Shown in pieces: positions 1 to 9,265 of a stretch of 64,000 bases of DNA (position 1 is its first letter; each line of letters starts with the position of its first letter). Origin of the DNA: Leucobacter celer subsp. astrifaciens. Its GTDB lineage: Bacteria > Actinomycetota > Actinomycetes > Actinomycetales > Microbacteriaceae. A program made the position numbers and the translations under genes. Where the stretch lies: contig NZ_JHEI01000133.1 of the NCBI RefSeq assembly GCF_001273835.1, forward strand, positions 1 to 64,000. The letters run 5' to 3'. A model generated the notes under the pieces. It was given only the letters and a program-made list of their open reading frames with translations, did no database searches and was not told where the DNA came from.

Positions 1-21
1 GACACCGCCGGACACCTTTTC

Positions 22-75
22 GAGGGTCGTACAGTGAACGCCAGAGCTGGCGCTCACTGTGCGGCCCTCTTTTCA
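22..75. terminator. Long stem-loop with T run, intrinsic terminator
   Basis: Arms 22-37 and 54-69 pair almost completely (GAGGG with CCCTC, ACAGTGA with TCACTGT, CGCCAG with CTGGCG) and TTTT follows at 70-73. This is a bidirectional-looking intrinsic terminator for a gene that ends left of the window. Confidence 0.8.
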
Positions 76-119
76 TTTGTAGACTCGAATAGCTCAATAG
101 CGCACTTCCGGAGGCACCC

Positions 120-1877
120 ATGAATGATCGACCCCAGCGGGACGAATCCGCGGATCGCGGCCCCCGGAAGAAGTACGACGGCTCGAAGCGTCCCGGTTCC
201 TCCCGCCCCCAGGGCGATCGAGGCCGGGACGATCGCCGCGGCGGCAGCGGCGATGGCAAGGGGCGTCCGCGGCCGCAGAACGAGCGGAGCGACGGCGGAC
301 GCGACGGATACTCCCGCGGCGGTGGCGGATACGAGGATCGTCGGTTCCGCCGGGAATACGGGGATCGAGACGATCGCCAGCCCCGCAACGACTCGGGGAA
401 CCGTGACGACCGTCGGCCTCGCCGCGAGTACGAGGCTCGGGACAGCAACCGCTCCCGGCGTGAGGGCGATGACCGTCGTCCGCGCAGCGACTCCGGGAAC
501 CGGGATGATCGGCGCCCCCGCCGGGAGTACGGCGACCGCGACAACAACCGGCCCCGTCGCGATTACGGGGACCGGGATAACAACCGTCCCCGGCGTGAGG
601 GTGACGACCGTCGTCCGCGCAGCGGCGATGGGAACCGTGACGATCGCCGTCCGCGCAGCGACTCCGGGAACCGCGACGATCGGCGTCCGCGTCGCGAGTA
701 CGGCGACCGCGACGATCGCCGGCCCCGCCGTGAGGGCGAACGGCAGGGAGGCGCTCGCGGTTTCGATCGTCCGCGTCGCGATGACCGGCAGCAGTACGGT
801 CGCGGGGGTACCCGTGGCGGTGGCCGGAGCGACCGCGGCGGGAGCAACCGCGAGTACACTGAGGCCGAGCGTCTGCAGCACGAGCTGCGACCCGTGCGCG
901 CCGAGCACCAGGATCCGGTCATCCCCGACGAGGTGCAGGCGAAGGATCTGCACCCGGCGGCGCGCAACGAGCTGAAGACCCTGCAGGCCGATATCCAGGA
1001 TCGCGTGGCGCGCCATCTGGCCATGGTCGCCCTGCTGATCGACGACGACGTGGAGCTCGCGCACCAGCACGCGCTCTCCGCCAGCCGTCGCGCGGGGCGC
1101 ATCCCCGTGACGCGCGAGACGCTCGCGATCACTGCGTACCGGATGGGCGATTTCGCGCTCGCACTGCGCGAGCTGCGCACCTACCGCCGTCTGAGCGGCC
1201 TGGACGGTCACGTCGCGCTGATGGTGGACTGCGAGCGCGGGCTCGGGCGCCCCGAGAAGGCGATCGAGACCGGCCTCGAGATCGACAAGAAGCAGCTCGA
1301 CACCGAGCAGCGCGTGCACCTCGCCATCGCGATGTCCGGCGCCCGTCTCGATCTCGGCCAGACTCAGCAGGCCCTGTTCGAGCTCGAGATTCCCGAGCTC
1401 AACCCCAAGAAGGCCTTCTCGTGGAGCCCGGACCTGTTCGCGGCCTACGCAGCCGTGCTCGAGGATCTGGGCCGCGATTCCGAGGCCCGGACCTGGCAGC
1501 AGCACACGAACCGCGCCGCAGCCGCGCTGCAGGATCATCTCGGTGCGCTCGACGAACTCGAGGTGCTCGAGATCCACGAGTCCCGAGAGGAGCTCGAGGA
1601 GGATCGCGAGGCGGACGCCCCGGAGGAACCGCAGCCCGCAACCCCTGAGGCCGGGGACGCCGACGAGGAGCTCGACGACGCATCCGCGAACGATGTCGCC
1701 GATGCCGATGCCGATGCCGATGCCGATGCCGAGACCGATGCCGATGCCGAAGCCGACATCACGGCTGAGGCGGCCCCCGGCATCGAGGACGACATCGCCG
1801 CGGAGGTCGACGAGCTGCTGGCCGAGGCCGGCATCATCGAGGATCCGGAGGAGCGGAAGACCGGGAAGGACGCGTAG
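120..1877 (+). CDS. Arg/Asp-rich low-complexity protein with TPR-like core and acidic tail
   Basis: A 585-residue protein of unknown function. Residues about 1-245 are a disordered, strongly basic stretch of imperfect repeats around RRPRREYGDRDD. About 250-470 is a helical, TPR-like region (for example GRPEKAIETGLEIDKKQL and ALFELEIPELNPKKAFSW), the only part that looks folded. The end is very acidic, with an Asp-Ala repeat coded by GATGCC hexamers near 1,699-1,750. GGAGG at 110-114 supports the ATG at 120. Its stop overlaps the next start by one base, so it is translationally coupled to the HAD gene. I recall similar TPR proteins at this position in Microbacteriaceae; an RNA-binding role is only suggested by the RGG-like composition. 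Confidence 0.8.
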   Translation: MNDRPQRDESADRGPRKKYDGSKRPGSSRPQGDRGRDDRRGGSGDGKGRPRPQNERSDGGRDGYSRGGGGYEDRRFRREYGDRDDRQPRNDSGNRDDRRPRREYEARDSNRSRREGDDRRPRSDSGNRDDRRPRREYGDRDNNRPRRDYGDRDNNRPRREGDDRRPRSGDGNRDDRRPRSDSGNRDDRRPRREYGDRDDRRPRREGERQGGARGFDRPRRDDRQQYGRGGTRGGGRSDRGGSNREYTEAERLQHELRPVRAEHQDPVIPDEVQAKDLHPAARNELKTLQADIQDRVARHLAMVALLIDDDVELAHQHALSASRRAGRIPVTRETLAITAYRMGDFALALRELRTYRRLSGLDGHVALMVDCERGLGRPEKAIETGLEIDKKQLDTEQRVHLAIAMSGARLDLGQTQQALFELEIPELNPKKAFSWSPDLFAAYAAVLEDLGRDSEARTWQQHTNRAAAALQDHLGALDELEVLEIHESREELEEDREADAPEEPQPATPEAGDADEELDDASANDVADADADADADAETDADAEADITAEAAPGIEDDIAAEVDELLAEAGIIEDPEERKTGKDA

Positions 1878-2920
1878 TGGGACTGTTCGGGAAGAAGACC
1901 TCGGAGCTCGGTCCCGCCCCGATCGCCGAGCGGGAGCTGCTGCTCGCCGATCTCGACGGGGTCGTCTATCGCGGGCCCGGCGCGATCCCGGGCGCGATCG
2001 AGCAGCTCAACCGGGCGAGCGAGACGGCGCAGCTCGCGTATGTCACCAACAACGCCTCGCGCACCGACCGCACCGTCGCGGAGCACCTCAGGGAACTGGG
2101 GCTGCGTGCGGAGCCGCGCGATGTCGTGACTTCCCCGCAGGCGGCTGTGGCGCTGCTCGCACGCACCGTTCCCGCCGGCTCGCGCGTGCTGGTGGTGGGC
2201 GGTGACGGACTGGTTGACGAACTCGGCAAAGCGGGTTTCGAGGTGACCCGGAGCGCCGACGATGAGCCCGCCGCGGTGGTGCAGGGCTTCGCACCGCATG
2301 TGGGGTGGGAGCACCTCGCCGAGGCGGCCTTCGCTCTCGCCGAGCAGCCGGGCCGCGATCCGCTGCCCTGGATCGCCACCAATACCGACTGGACGATCCC
2401 CGTCGAGCGCGGGCTCGCGCCGGGCAACGGCACGCTCGTATCGGCGGTGCACACCGCGGTGCAGCGCCTGCCGGTGTTCGCGGGCAAACCGGAGACCCCC
2501 ATCTTCGAGGCGGCATTCGAGCGCTTCGGCACCCGCAACGCGCTCATGATCGGGGATCGTCTCGACACCGACATCAAGGGCGCCCGTGCGGCCGAGATCC
2601 CCTCGCTGCACGTGCTCACCGGCGTCGACCGCCCGAAGCAGCTCGTCGCCGCGTCGCAGGACATGCGCCCCGACTACATCGTCGCGTCGCTCGCCGAACT
2701 GCACGAGCCGTATCCCACGACCGAGCGCCTGAAGGACGGCACGATGCGGGTCGGCGCGGCGAAGGTGCGGATGGACGGCCACGTCGCCCAGGTCGTCGCC
2801 GAGGGCGACTCGCCGCTCGACCTGCTGCGCGCAGGCTGCGCGGCGATCTGGGCCTCGGGCCTCGCGATCTACGGGCTGAAGGTTCCCGAGATCCTCTACG
2901 AGGATCACTGGCGCTCCTGA
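1877..2920 (+). CDS. HAD-superfamily IIA phosphatase (NagD-like)
   Basis: Cytosolic phosphatase of 347 residues that should hydrolyse a small phosphorylated metabolite; the substrate cannot be read from sequence. HAD motif I is DLDGVVY (nucleophile Asp25, acid Asp27), motif II is TNNASR near 57, the motif III lysine is in GKPETP near 204, and motif IV is GDRLDTD near 227. The C2-type cap lies between motifs II and III, which defines the IIA class (NagD, PGP). About 75 residues after the core resemble nothing I recognise. The GTG start overlaps the preceding stop. Confidence 0.88.
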   Translation: MGLFGKKTSELGPAPIAERELLLADLDGVVYRGPGAIPGAIEQLNRASETAQLAYVTNNASRTDRTVAEHLRELGLRAEPRDVVTSPQAAVALLARTVPAGSRVLVVGGDGLVDELGKAGFEVTRSADDEPAAVVQGFAPHVGWEHLAEAAFALAEQPGRDPLPWIATNTDWTIPVERGLAPGNGTLVSAVHTAVQRLPVFAGKPETPIFEAAFERFGTRNALMIGDRLDTDIKGARAAEIPSLHVLTGVDRPKQLVAASQDMRPDYIVASLAELHEPYPTTERLKDGTMRVGAAKVRMDGHVAQVVAEGDSPLDLLRAGCAAIWASGLAIYGLKVPEILYEDHWRS

Positions 2921-2957
2921 GACGGCCGACGTCGGATGCGGCGGATAGGCTGTTCTC

Positions 2958-3152
2958 ATGAGCGGAAACGAGGGTCGCGCGGTGCAACCGGCTGAGTCGG
3001 CCGAGCCGTCCGCGGCGCGCGACGAAGACGGCCTGCTCGGGCGCATCGAACTCATCGAGGCGCAGCCCCTGACGCAGCGCGCGGCCGGCTTCGAGCAGTT
3101 GCACGACGAACTGCTCGCCGAGCTGCAGCGAGGCGATCACGGTGGTTCCTGA
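2958..3152 (+). CDS. Small conserved-looking protein, unknown function
   Basis: A 64-residue acidic helical peptide (RIELIEAQPLTQRAAGFEQL near residues 28-47) between the HAD phosphatase and tlyA. It has no recognisable domain. The stop overlaps the tlyA GTG by 11 bases, so it sits in the operon and may couple tlyA translation. The promoter is probably local: TAGGCT at 2,946-2,951 is a good -10 box just ahead of the ATG, so the message would be nearly leaderless. Confidence 0.65.
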   Translation: MSGNEGRAVQPAESAEPSAARDEDGLLGRIELIEAQPLTQRAAGFEQLHDELLAELQRGDHGGS

Positions 3153-4062
3153 CGCGGCAGCCGGTCCCGGTGACCCGGAACGGGATCCTCGAGAGGCCGT
3201 CTGGGGTGGCGAGCCCGAGCGGCTCGACCGCGTGCTGCCGCAGCTGGGCCTCGCCCGATCCCGCAGCCGCGCCGCCGAGCTCATCGCGAGCGGCGGTGTG
3301 CTGCTCGACGGGGTTCCCGCGGCGAAGGCCGGGGTGCGCGTGGACTCCGGATCCCGCGTCGAGGTCACCGCTGCGGACCGCTATGTGAGCCGGGCCGCGC
3401 ACAAGCTCATCGCGGGGCTCGACGGGTTCGGCGTCTCGCCCGCGGGCAGGATCGCACTCGACGTCGGCGCATCGACGGGCGGTTTCACCCAGGTGCTGCT
3501 CGAGCGCGGCGCGGTCGCCGTGCAGGCGATCGATGTGGGCCGCGATCAGCTCGCTCCGGAACTCCGCGACGACCCGCGCGTGCGCCTCGTCGAGGGGTGC
3601 AACGCGCGGGAGCTCACGCCGGAGGGGCTTGCCGCCGACACCGGCATCGCGGAGCGGCCGAGCCTCGTCGTCGCCGACCTGTCGTTCATCTCGCTCACGC
3701 TCGTGCTGCCCGCGATCGCGCGCAGCGTGGCATCCGAGGCCGATCTGGTGCTGCTCATCAAACCCCAGTTCGAGGTGGGCCGGGTGCGAGACGGGGTGGT
3801 CACCGATCCCGGGCAGTGGGCCGAGGCGATCCGGATCGTGTTGCGGGCGGCGCTCGAGCTCGATCTCGTCGTGCACGGTCTCGCCGCGTCGCCGATCGCC
3901 GGCGGCAGCGGCAACCGCGAGTTCCTCGTGCACTTCGCGCGAGGAGAACGCGCGGGCGCTCAGACGCTCGATCCGACAGAATGGGAAGAGCGGATCGTGC
4001 TGCTCTGCGGAGCTCCGGCGCGAAACGCGCAGTCGAGTACGCGGACGGAGGGAGGATCATGA
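3142..4062 (+). CDS. tlyA: TlyA family rRNA 2'-O-methyltransferase
   Basis: Methylates the 2'-OH of cytidines in 16S and 23S rRNA; in mycobacteria its loss gives capreomycin resistance. An N-terminal S4 RNA-binding domain (about 29-85, RLDRVLPQLGLARSRSRAAE) is followed by an FtsJ-like Rossmann methyltransferase. The SAM loop is DVGASTGG near 107. The K-D-K-E tetrad is readable: Lys in AAHKL, Asp in VADLSFIS, Lys in LIKPQFE, Glu in NREFLVH. At 306 residues it is a little longer than usual (about 270), mostly N-terminal, so a later start is possible. ATGA overlap with nadK. Confidence 0.93.
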   Translation: MVPDAAAGPGDPERDPREAVWGGEPERLDRVLPQLGLARSRSRAAELIASGGVLLDGVPAAKAGVRVDSGSRVEVTAADRYVSRAAHKLIAGLDGFGVSPAGRIALDVGASTGGFTQVLLERGAVAVQAIDVGRDQLAPELRDDPRVRLVEGCNARELTPEGLAADTGIAERPSLVVADLSFISLTLVLPAIARSVASEADLVLLIKPQFEVGRVRDGVVTDPGQWAEAIRIVLRAALELDLVVHGLAASPIAGGSGNREFLVHFARGERAGAQTLDPTEWEERIVLLCGAPARNAQSSTRTEGGS

Positions 4063-4991
4063 CCACTACCCAGGGCAGCGGCGTGCGACGATTCCTCATC
4101 GTCTCGCACACGCACCGGGACGAGGCGGTAGCCGCGACGGTCGAGGCGGTGTCGGCCCTGCACGAGGCGGGGGTGCTCCCGGTGCTCGATGCGCAGGATC
4201 GCGAGGAGTTCGCGCCGCACATCGAGATCGAGCAGATCGCTCAGCTCGGCCGCGACGTCGCGGTGGACGAGCTCGAGGTCGCCATCGTGCTCGGGGGCGA
4301 CGGCACGATCCTGCGCGCGGCCGAGCTGCTGCGCGGATCCGAGTGCCCCATCGTCGGGGTGAATCTGGGCCACGTCGGGTTCCTCGCGGAGATGGAGAGC
4401 TACGACCTCACGTCCACGATCGACCGGGTGCTGCGGCGCGATTACACGGTCGAGGAGCGTCTGACGATCGACGTGCGCGCCACCTGCGACGGGGAGGTGA
4501 TCGCCGACACCTGGGCGCTCAACGAGGCGAGCGTCGAGAAGCGACGCCGCATGCTCGAGGTCGAGATCGGGGTGGACGGGCTGCCCGTCTCGTCGTTCGC
4601 GTGCGACGGCGTGGTGCTCGCGACCCCCACGGGCTCGACGGCGTACGCGTTCTCGGCCGGCGGCCCCGTGGTGTGGCCGAGCGTGCAGGCGATGCTGATG
4701 GTGCCGATCGCGGCCCACGCGCTGTTCGATCGGCCGCTGGTGACGGGAACGGACTCGGTGCTGAGCGTGCGCATCCTGCCCGAGAACATCGGGCCGGGGG
4801 TCATGTGGTGCGACGGGCGCCGTCGCACGGAGCTGCCGGCCGGTTCCATCGTGCAGGTGTCCCGTTCCGAGCATTCGGTGCGCCTGGCGCGACTCAACGA
4901 GGGCGTGTTCTCCGACCGTCTCGTGCGCAAGTTCCACCTGCCGGTCTCGGGCTGGCGCGGTTCGCGGCGCGAGGGCGAGGGCGTCGCGTGA
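4059..4991 (+). CDS. nadK: NAD kinase
   Basis: Phosphorylates NAD to NADP in the cytosol. It has 310 residues, the usual actinobacterial size. GGDGT at about 79-83 is the catalytic motif, NEAS (about 154) and TPTGSTAY (about 189) complete the NADK signature. The ATG at 4,059 is preceded by GGAGG and overlaps the tlyA stop as ATGA; the reading frame is open much further upstream but in antiparallel-shadow sequence. The end overlaps recN by four bases. The tlyA-nadK-recN order is conserved in actinobacteria. Confidence 0.95.
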   Translation: MTTTQGSGVRRFLIVSHTHRDEAVAATVEAVSALHEAGVLPVLDAQDREEFAPHIEIEQIAQLGRDVAVDELEVAIVLGGDGTILRAAELLRGSECPIVGVNLGHVGFLAEMESYDLTSTIDRVLRRDYTVEERLTIDVRATCDGEVIADTWALNEASVEKRRRMLEVEIGVDGLPVSSFACDGVVLATPTGSTAYAFSAGGPVVWPSVQAMLMVPIAAHALFDRPLVTGTDSVLSVRILPENIGPGVMWCDGRRRTELPAGSIVQVSRSEHSVRLARLNEGVFSDRLVRKFHLPVSGWRGSRREGEGVA

Positions 4992-6676
4992 TCGAGGAGC
5001 TGCGGATTCGGGATCTCGGGGTCATCGCCGATGCGACGCTGCCGCTCGGCCCCGGCTTCACCGCGATCACGGGTGAGACCGGCGCGGGCAAGACCATGGT
5101 GGTGAGCGCGCTGGGCCTGCTCATGGGCGAGCGCAGCGATGCGGGCGCCGTGCGCGGCGGGGCGGCGCAGGCCCGGGTGGGCGGGGTCCTGCGCACCGAG
5201 GACCCGGTCGTGACGGGGATCGTCGAGGACATCGGCGGCGATGTGGAGGACGGCGAGCTGGTGCTGAGCCGCGCGGTGAGCGCCGAGGGGCGCAGCCGGG
5301 CGAGCGTCGGCGGGGCGAGCGCGCCGGTCGGCTCGCTCGGGCGGCTCGCGGAGCGGCTGTTCGCCGTGCACGGGCAGTCGGAGCAGCTTCGGCTGAAGTC
5401 GCTCGCGGCGCAGCGCGACACGCTCGACCGCTTCGGCGGCGAGGAGCTCGCCGCCGTGCTGAAGGAGTACCGCGGAGCGCACCGTGAGCGGCAGGAGCTC
5501 ACCGAGCGCGTCACCGAGCTGACCGACGCCCGCGACGAGCGGGCCGCGGAGGCGGCGCGACTGCGCGGAGAGCTGGATGAGATCGCCGCGGTGGATCCCC
5601 AGCCGGGCGAGGAGGCGGAGCTCGCCCAGCGCATCGACCTGCTGAGCAACGTCGAGGCTCTGCGCTCGGCGACTCAGTCCGCGCACGAGGCGCTCTCGAG
5701 CGACTCGGACGACCCGATGAGCCGTGATGCCGGCGGCCTCGTGGACGAGGCCGTGCGCGAGGTCGAGCGGGTCGCCGACCACGACCAGCGGCTCGCCGCG
5801 GTGCTCGAGACGCTGCGCGGCGTCAGCTTCCAGGTGGCCGACGCGGCCCGCGAACTCGCGGCCTACGCCTCCGACCTCGATCAGGAGGGACCGGGCGAGC
5901 TCGCGGCCGCGAACGAACGGCTCGCGGCCCTGAACGCCCTGTTCCGGGTCTACGGAGCCGACTCGGTCGCGGTGATCGAGTACGCGGCCGGCGCGGCGCG
6001 GCGCCTGACCGAGCTCGACGGCGACGACGACCTCATCGACGAGCTCGCCGCGCGCCTGGAGGCGACGACGGAGCGCGAGCGCTCGCTCGCGGCGCGCCTC
6101 TCCGAGCTGCGCGGGGCCGCAGCGGCGCGCCTCTCCGAACTCGTCACGGTGGAGCTGCGCCAGCTCGCCCTGCCGGACGCCGAGTTCGTGGCGCGTGTGG
6201 CGCCGCTCGATGCGCTGGGCGCCTCGGGGGGAGACGAGGTGCAGCTGCTGCTGAGCCCGCATCCCGGCTCGGCACCCCGCCCCATCGCCAAGAGCGCCTC
6301 GGGCGGCGAGCTGTCACGCGTCATGCTGGCGCTCGAGGTGGTGCTCGCGGGCGCCGATCCCGTGCCGACCTTCGTGTTCGACGAGGTCGACGCGGGCGTC
6401 GGCGGCGCTGCGGCCATCGAGATCGGCCGCCGTCTGTCGCGCCTCGCGCGGACCTCTCAGGTGATCGTGGTGACGCACCTGGCGCAGGTGGCCGCGTTCG
6501 CGAACAACCACCTCCAGGTGGTCAAGGACTCCTCCGGCGGGTTCACCGAGAGCAGCTGCCGCAGGCTCGACGGCGACGAACGGCTGGCGGAGATGGCCCG
6601 ACTGCTGTCCGGCCTCAGCGACTCGGGGAGCGCGCTCGAGCACGCCGCCGAACTGCTGGCGCTGCGCGATGCGTGA
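4988..6676 (+). CDS. recN: DNA repair protein RecN (SMC-like ATPase)
   Basis: An SMC-family ATPase in double-strand-break repair. The 562 residues start at a GTG overlapping the nadK stop (GTGA). Walker A is GETGAGKT (about 29-36), a two-part coiled coil rich in Glu, Arg and Ala fills the middle, the ABC signature [13 protein letters not shown] lies near 437 and Walker [15 protein letters not shown] near 459-472. The in-frame region upstream of the GTG is open but has no homology, so the GTG is preferred. Confidence 0.94.
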   Translation: MIEELRIRDLGVIADATLPLGPGFTAITGETGAGKTMVVSALGLLMGERSDAGAVRGGAAQARVGGVLRTEDPVVTGIVEDIGGDVEDGELVLSRAVSAEGRSRASVGGASAPVGSLGRLAERLFAVHGQSEQLRLKSLAAQRDTLDRFGGEELAAVLKEYRGAHRERQELTERVTELTDARDERAAEAARLRGELDEIAAVDPQPGEEAELAQRIDLLSNVEALRSATQSAHEALSSDSDDPMSRDAGGLVDEAVREVERVADHDQRLAAVLETLRGVSFQVADAARELAAYASDLDQEGPGELAAANERLAALNALFRVYGADSVAVIEYAAGAARRLTELDGDDDLIDELAARLEATTERERSLAARLSELRGAAAARLSELVTVELRQLALPDAEFVARVAPLDALGASGGDEVQLLLSPHPGSAPRPIAKSASGGELSRVMLALEVVLAGADPVPTFVFDEVDAGVGGAAAIEIGRRLSRLARTSQVIVVTHLAQVAAFANNHLQVVKDSSGGFTESSCRRLDGDERLAEMARLLSGLSDSGSALEHAAELLALRDA

Positions 6677-6692
6677 ATGTCGCCGCCGAGTG

Positions 6693-6698
6693 CTACGC
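6693..6698 (+). promoter_or_regulatory. -10 box of a leaderless promoter for the AI-2E permease
   Basis: TACGCT ends nine bases before the ATG at 6,707, the spacing of an actinobacterial leaderless transcript. It argues for 6,707 over the upstream in-frame ATG at 6,677, which lies inside the promoter. Confidence 0.55.
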
Positions 6699-6706
6699 TC
6701 GCCAAC

Positions 6707-7966
6707 ATGGTGAAGTTGTTCGGACGAAGCACGCGCCGCGCCGCGAAGCCCGCTCTCGGCGATGACGCGGCGGCGAAGGCGGCGTACATCGACAATCATC
6801 CCGACGTGGTGCACGCGGACATCGAGCAGATGGACTCCGACACCCGGGAGATGTACCGCGATGCCCGCGAGGCTGCGGCGGACGCGCGGGAGGAGCGGGC
6901 GAAGGAGCACATCCGCGAGTTCGTCGTGCGCAGCCCGTTCCAGCTGGGCTTCACGGTCACGCTGGGTGTGCTCGTGGCGCTGCTGTTCGGTGCGATGGTC
7001 GATCAGCTCAGCACCATCATCATGTATGTGGCTGCGGCGCTCTTCGTCGCCCTAGGCCTCGACCCGGCGGTGCGCTGGCTCGAGCGAAAGGGCCTGAACC
7101 GGCCGCTCGGCATCGGCGTCGTGTTCGGCGGCTTCGTGCTGGTGATCGCCGGGCTCCTCGCGATCATCATCCCGATGATCGCGAATCAGATCTCGCTCCT
7201 CATGCGCAGCGCTCCGACGCTGTTCCGCGATGTCACCCAGCAGCAGTGGTTCCTCGACCTGCAGGAGCGCTTCGGCCAGTTCATCGACTTCGACGGCCTG
7301 CTGACGATGGGGCAGGATCTGGTGGGCGACCCGAGCAACTGGGCGCAGGTCGCGGGAGGCGTGTGGCAGGCGGGCATCGGCATCGCCAACGGCCTCACGG
7401 CCGGGTTGATCGTGCTGATCCTCACGCTCTACTTCCTCGCATCGCTGCGCACGATCAAGCGGGCCTTCTACTCGCTCGTGCCGCGCTCGGGCCGAGCGAA
7501 GGTGATGGACATCACCGAGCAGGTGACCAAGTCGGTCGGCGGTTACGTCAACGGCATGGTGGTGCTCGCCTTCATCAACTCGGTGCTCGGCTTCGTCATG
7601 ATGACGATCGTGGGTGTGCCGTTCGCCGGCCTGGTCGCGGTCGGCGTCTTCCTGCTCGCGCTCATCCCGCTCATCGGCTCGGTCGCCGCCACGGTGCTGG
7701 TCTCGATCGTGGCGCTCTTCAACTCGCCCACCACCGCGATCATCGCGGCCGCCTACTACCTCATCTACATGCAGATCGAGTCGTACCTGCTCACTCCGCG
7801 CGTCATGAACCGCGTGGTGTCGGTTCCCGGATCGCTCGTGGTGATCGGCGCGCTCGCGGGCGGCACGCTGCTCGGCTTGCTCGGCGCGCTCATCTCCATC
7901 CCGGTCACGGCGATGGTGCTGATGATCATCAAGCAGGTCTGGGTGCCGCGACAGGAACTGCGCTAG
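6707..7966 (+). CDS. AI-2E family transporter (TqsA/YdiK-like permease)
   Basis: Integral membrane protein of 419 residues. After a charged cytoplasmic N-terminus (about 1-75) come hydrophobic helices in the AI-2E permease pattern, including AALFVALGLDPAVRWLERKG, a soluble amphipathic stretch (about 165-215) and a C-terminal block with LALIPLIGSVAATVLVSIVA and YLLTPRVMNRVVSVPGSLVV. The family exports varied substrates, including autoinducer-2 in some members and Na+ in others, so the substrate is open. The start is set by the leaderless promoter; an ATG at 6,677 directly after recN is the alternative. Confidence 0.85.
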   Translation: MVKLFGRSTRRAAKPALGDDAAAKAAYIDNHPDVVHADIEQMDSDTREMYRDAREAAADAREERAKEHIREFVVRSPFQLGFTVTLGVLVALLFGAMVDQLSTIIMYVAAALFVALGLDPAVRWLERKGLNRPLGIGVVFGGFVLVIAGLLAIIIPMIANQISLLMRSAPTLFRDVTQQQWFLDLQERFGQFIDFDGLLTMGQDLVGDPSNWAQVAGGVWQAGIGIANGLTAGLIVLILTLYFLASLRTIKRAFYSLVPRSGRAKVMDITEQVTKSVGGYVNGMVVLAFINSVLGFVMMTIVGVPFAGLVAVGVFLLALIPLIGSVAATVLVSIVALFNSPTTAIIAAAYYLIYMQIESYLLTPRVMNRVVSVPGSLVVIGALAGGTLLGLLGALISIPVTAMVLMIIKQVWVPRQELR

Positions 7967-8015
7967 GCGTCGAGGGCCCGGGCTCCTCGTTCCCCGGGCC
8001 TCACGGCCGCGTCCC

Positions 8016-8798
8016 TCACGGCCGGGTCTTCCGCGGCAGGGTGAGGATCTCGGCCCCGTCGTCGGTGATGGCGATCGTGTGCTCGCTGTGAGCCGTCCGG
8101 CAGCCGGTCGCGCTTCGGAGCGTCCACCCGTCGGCATCGGTGACGAGCTCAGCGGTGTCCGCCATGACCCAGGGCTCCAGCGCGAGTAGCAGGCCGGGGC
8201 GCAACCGGTAGCCGCGGCCGGGTCGCCCGGTGTTCGAGACGTGCGGGTCCTGGTGCATCGTCGAACCGATGCCGTGCCCGCCGAACTCGGTGTTGACCGA
8301 GTAGCCGGCGTCGCCGAGGACCGTGCCGATGGCGTGGGAGAGGTCGCCGATGCGGGCGCCGGGCCGGGCGGCGGCGATGCCCGCGGCCAGCGCGCGCTCG
8401 GTCGTCTCGATCATCCTGACGCTCTCCGGCGGTCTGGAGGCGCCCACGATGAAGCTGATGGCCGCGTCCGCGGCGACTCCGTCGTGGGAGACGGCGAGAT
8501 CGAGGGTGAGCAGGTCGCCGTCGGCGAGCGGGTAGTCACGGGGTCTTCCGTGGAGCACCGCGTCGTTGACGGCCGTGCAGACGTAGTGGCCGAACGGTCC
8601 CCGCCCGAAGGACGGGGCGTAGTCGACGTAGCAGGATCGCGCCCCGGCCTCGGTGATCATGGTGCGGGCCAGGCGGTCGAGGTCGAGCAGGTTCGCGCCG
8701 ACCGTGCTGCGGCTTCGGAGCGCCTGCAGGATGTCGGCGACCAGCGCGCCGGCCGTCCTGGCTCGGGAGAGCTCGTCCGGGTTCAGGATCTCGATCAT
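8016..8798 (-). CDS. map: Type I methionine aminopeptidase
   Basis: Removes the initiator Met from nascent proteins. The 260 residues carry the five metal ligands of the pita-bread fold: Asp in LTLDLAVSHD, Asp in GVAADAAISF, His in GGHGIGSTMHQDPHV, Glu in LALEPWVM and Glu in SEHTIAIT. The frame is open to 10,457 but only from this ATG on does the sequence match the family, and the divergent promoter lies just upstream. It is monocistronic, converging with the AI-2E gene. A second map elsewhere in the chromosome is usual in actinobacteria. Confidence 0.92.
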   Translation of the reverse strand: MIEILNPDELSRARTAGALVADILQALRSRSTVGANLLDLDRLARTMITEAGARSCYVDYAPSFGRGPFGHYVCTAVNDAVLHGRPRDYPLADGDLLTLDLAVSHDGVAADAAISFIVGASRPPESVRMIETTERALAAGIAAARPGARIGDLSHAIGTVLGDAGYSVNTEFGGHGIGSTMHQDPHVSNTGRPGRGYRLRPGLLLALEPWVMADTAELVTDADGWTLRSATGCRTAHSEHTIAITDDGAEILTLPRKTRP

Positions 8799-8831
8799 GC
8801 GCCGCCTCTCTCGGGGACTGAATCTGCAATA

Positions 8832-8864
8832 ACTATACCGGTAATAGTATCCCGGTACTAGAAT
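8832..8864. promoter_or_regulatory. Divergent promoter with two adjacent dyads
   Basis: Two near-palindromes sit end to end: 8,833-8,847 (CTAT, ACCGGT, ATAG) and 8,846-8,861 (AGTA, CCGG, TACT). TATAGT (minus strand, 8,832-8,837) is a -10 for map, and TAGAAT (8,859-8,864) a -10 for the XRE gene with its ATG only eight bases on. A regulator bound here would cover both promoters; the XRE protein encoded next door is the obvious candidate. Confidence 0.55.
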
Positions 8865-8871
8865 CGGTGCC

Positions 8872-9198
8872 ATGGTCAGATTGCCGCTCACCCCCGCCGA
8901 GATCGCGCGCGGGCAGCGACTCGGCGCTCTGCTGCGCCGCGCCAGGGGAGAGCGCTCGATGCTCGAGACCGCGCTCGGCGCGGGGATCTCGCCCGAGACC
9001 CTGCGCAAGATCGAGTCCGGCCGCATCGCTACACCGGCGTTCTCGACGATCGCCGCGATCGCCGCGGTGCTCGGTCTATCACTCGACGCGGTGTGGGCCG
9101 AGATCGATCTGCCCGACCCCGAGGCCGAAGCCATGCGCGAGGCCGATGCCCTGCGCGCGGCTCGCAACGTCCGGGTGATCGGCGCGCAGCGCCCCTGA
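8872..9198 (+). CDS. XRE-type helix-turn-helix regulator
   Basis: A 108-residue DNA-binding protein. The HTH_3 fold spans about 15-72: GQRLGALLRRARGERSMLE, then ISPETLRKIESGRIATPAFS as helices 2-3, then TIAAIAAVLGLSLDAVW. A short charged tail follows and there is no ligand domain. It probably represses its own gene and the divergent map through the dyads at 8,833-8,861. The message appears to be leaderless. Similar XRE genes beside map occur in other actinobacteria, as far as I recall. Confidence 0.88.
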   Translation: MVRLPLTPAEIARGQRLGALLRRARGERSMLETALGAGISPETLRKIESGRIATPAFSTIAAIAAVLGLSLDAVWAEIDLPDPEAEAMREADALRAARNVRVIGAQRP

Positions 9199-9265
9199 GC
9201 AGCCCGGCTCTGAGGTGCCAGCCCCGGAGCTGCTCGATACCTGTGCAGCCGCTCGCCGGGTGTGG

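Noticed and set aside
54..1577. Long open frame on the minus strand opposite the TPR-like gene
   Set aside because: It is a compositional shadow of the Arg/Asp repeats: Val/Pro/Thr-rich low complexity with no domain, and the plus frame has an RBS and operon context. The same applies to long shadows opposite recN, pyrG, rluB, the subtilase and the propeller gene.
7972..8003. GC-rich stem between the AI-2E and map genes
   Set aside because: About 8-9 bp pair but there is no T run and the sequence is nearly all G and C; too weak to call as a terminator.
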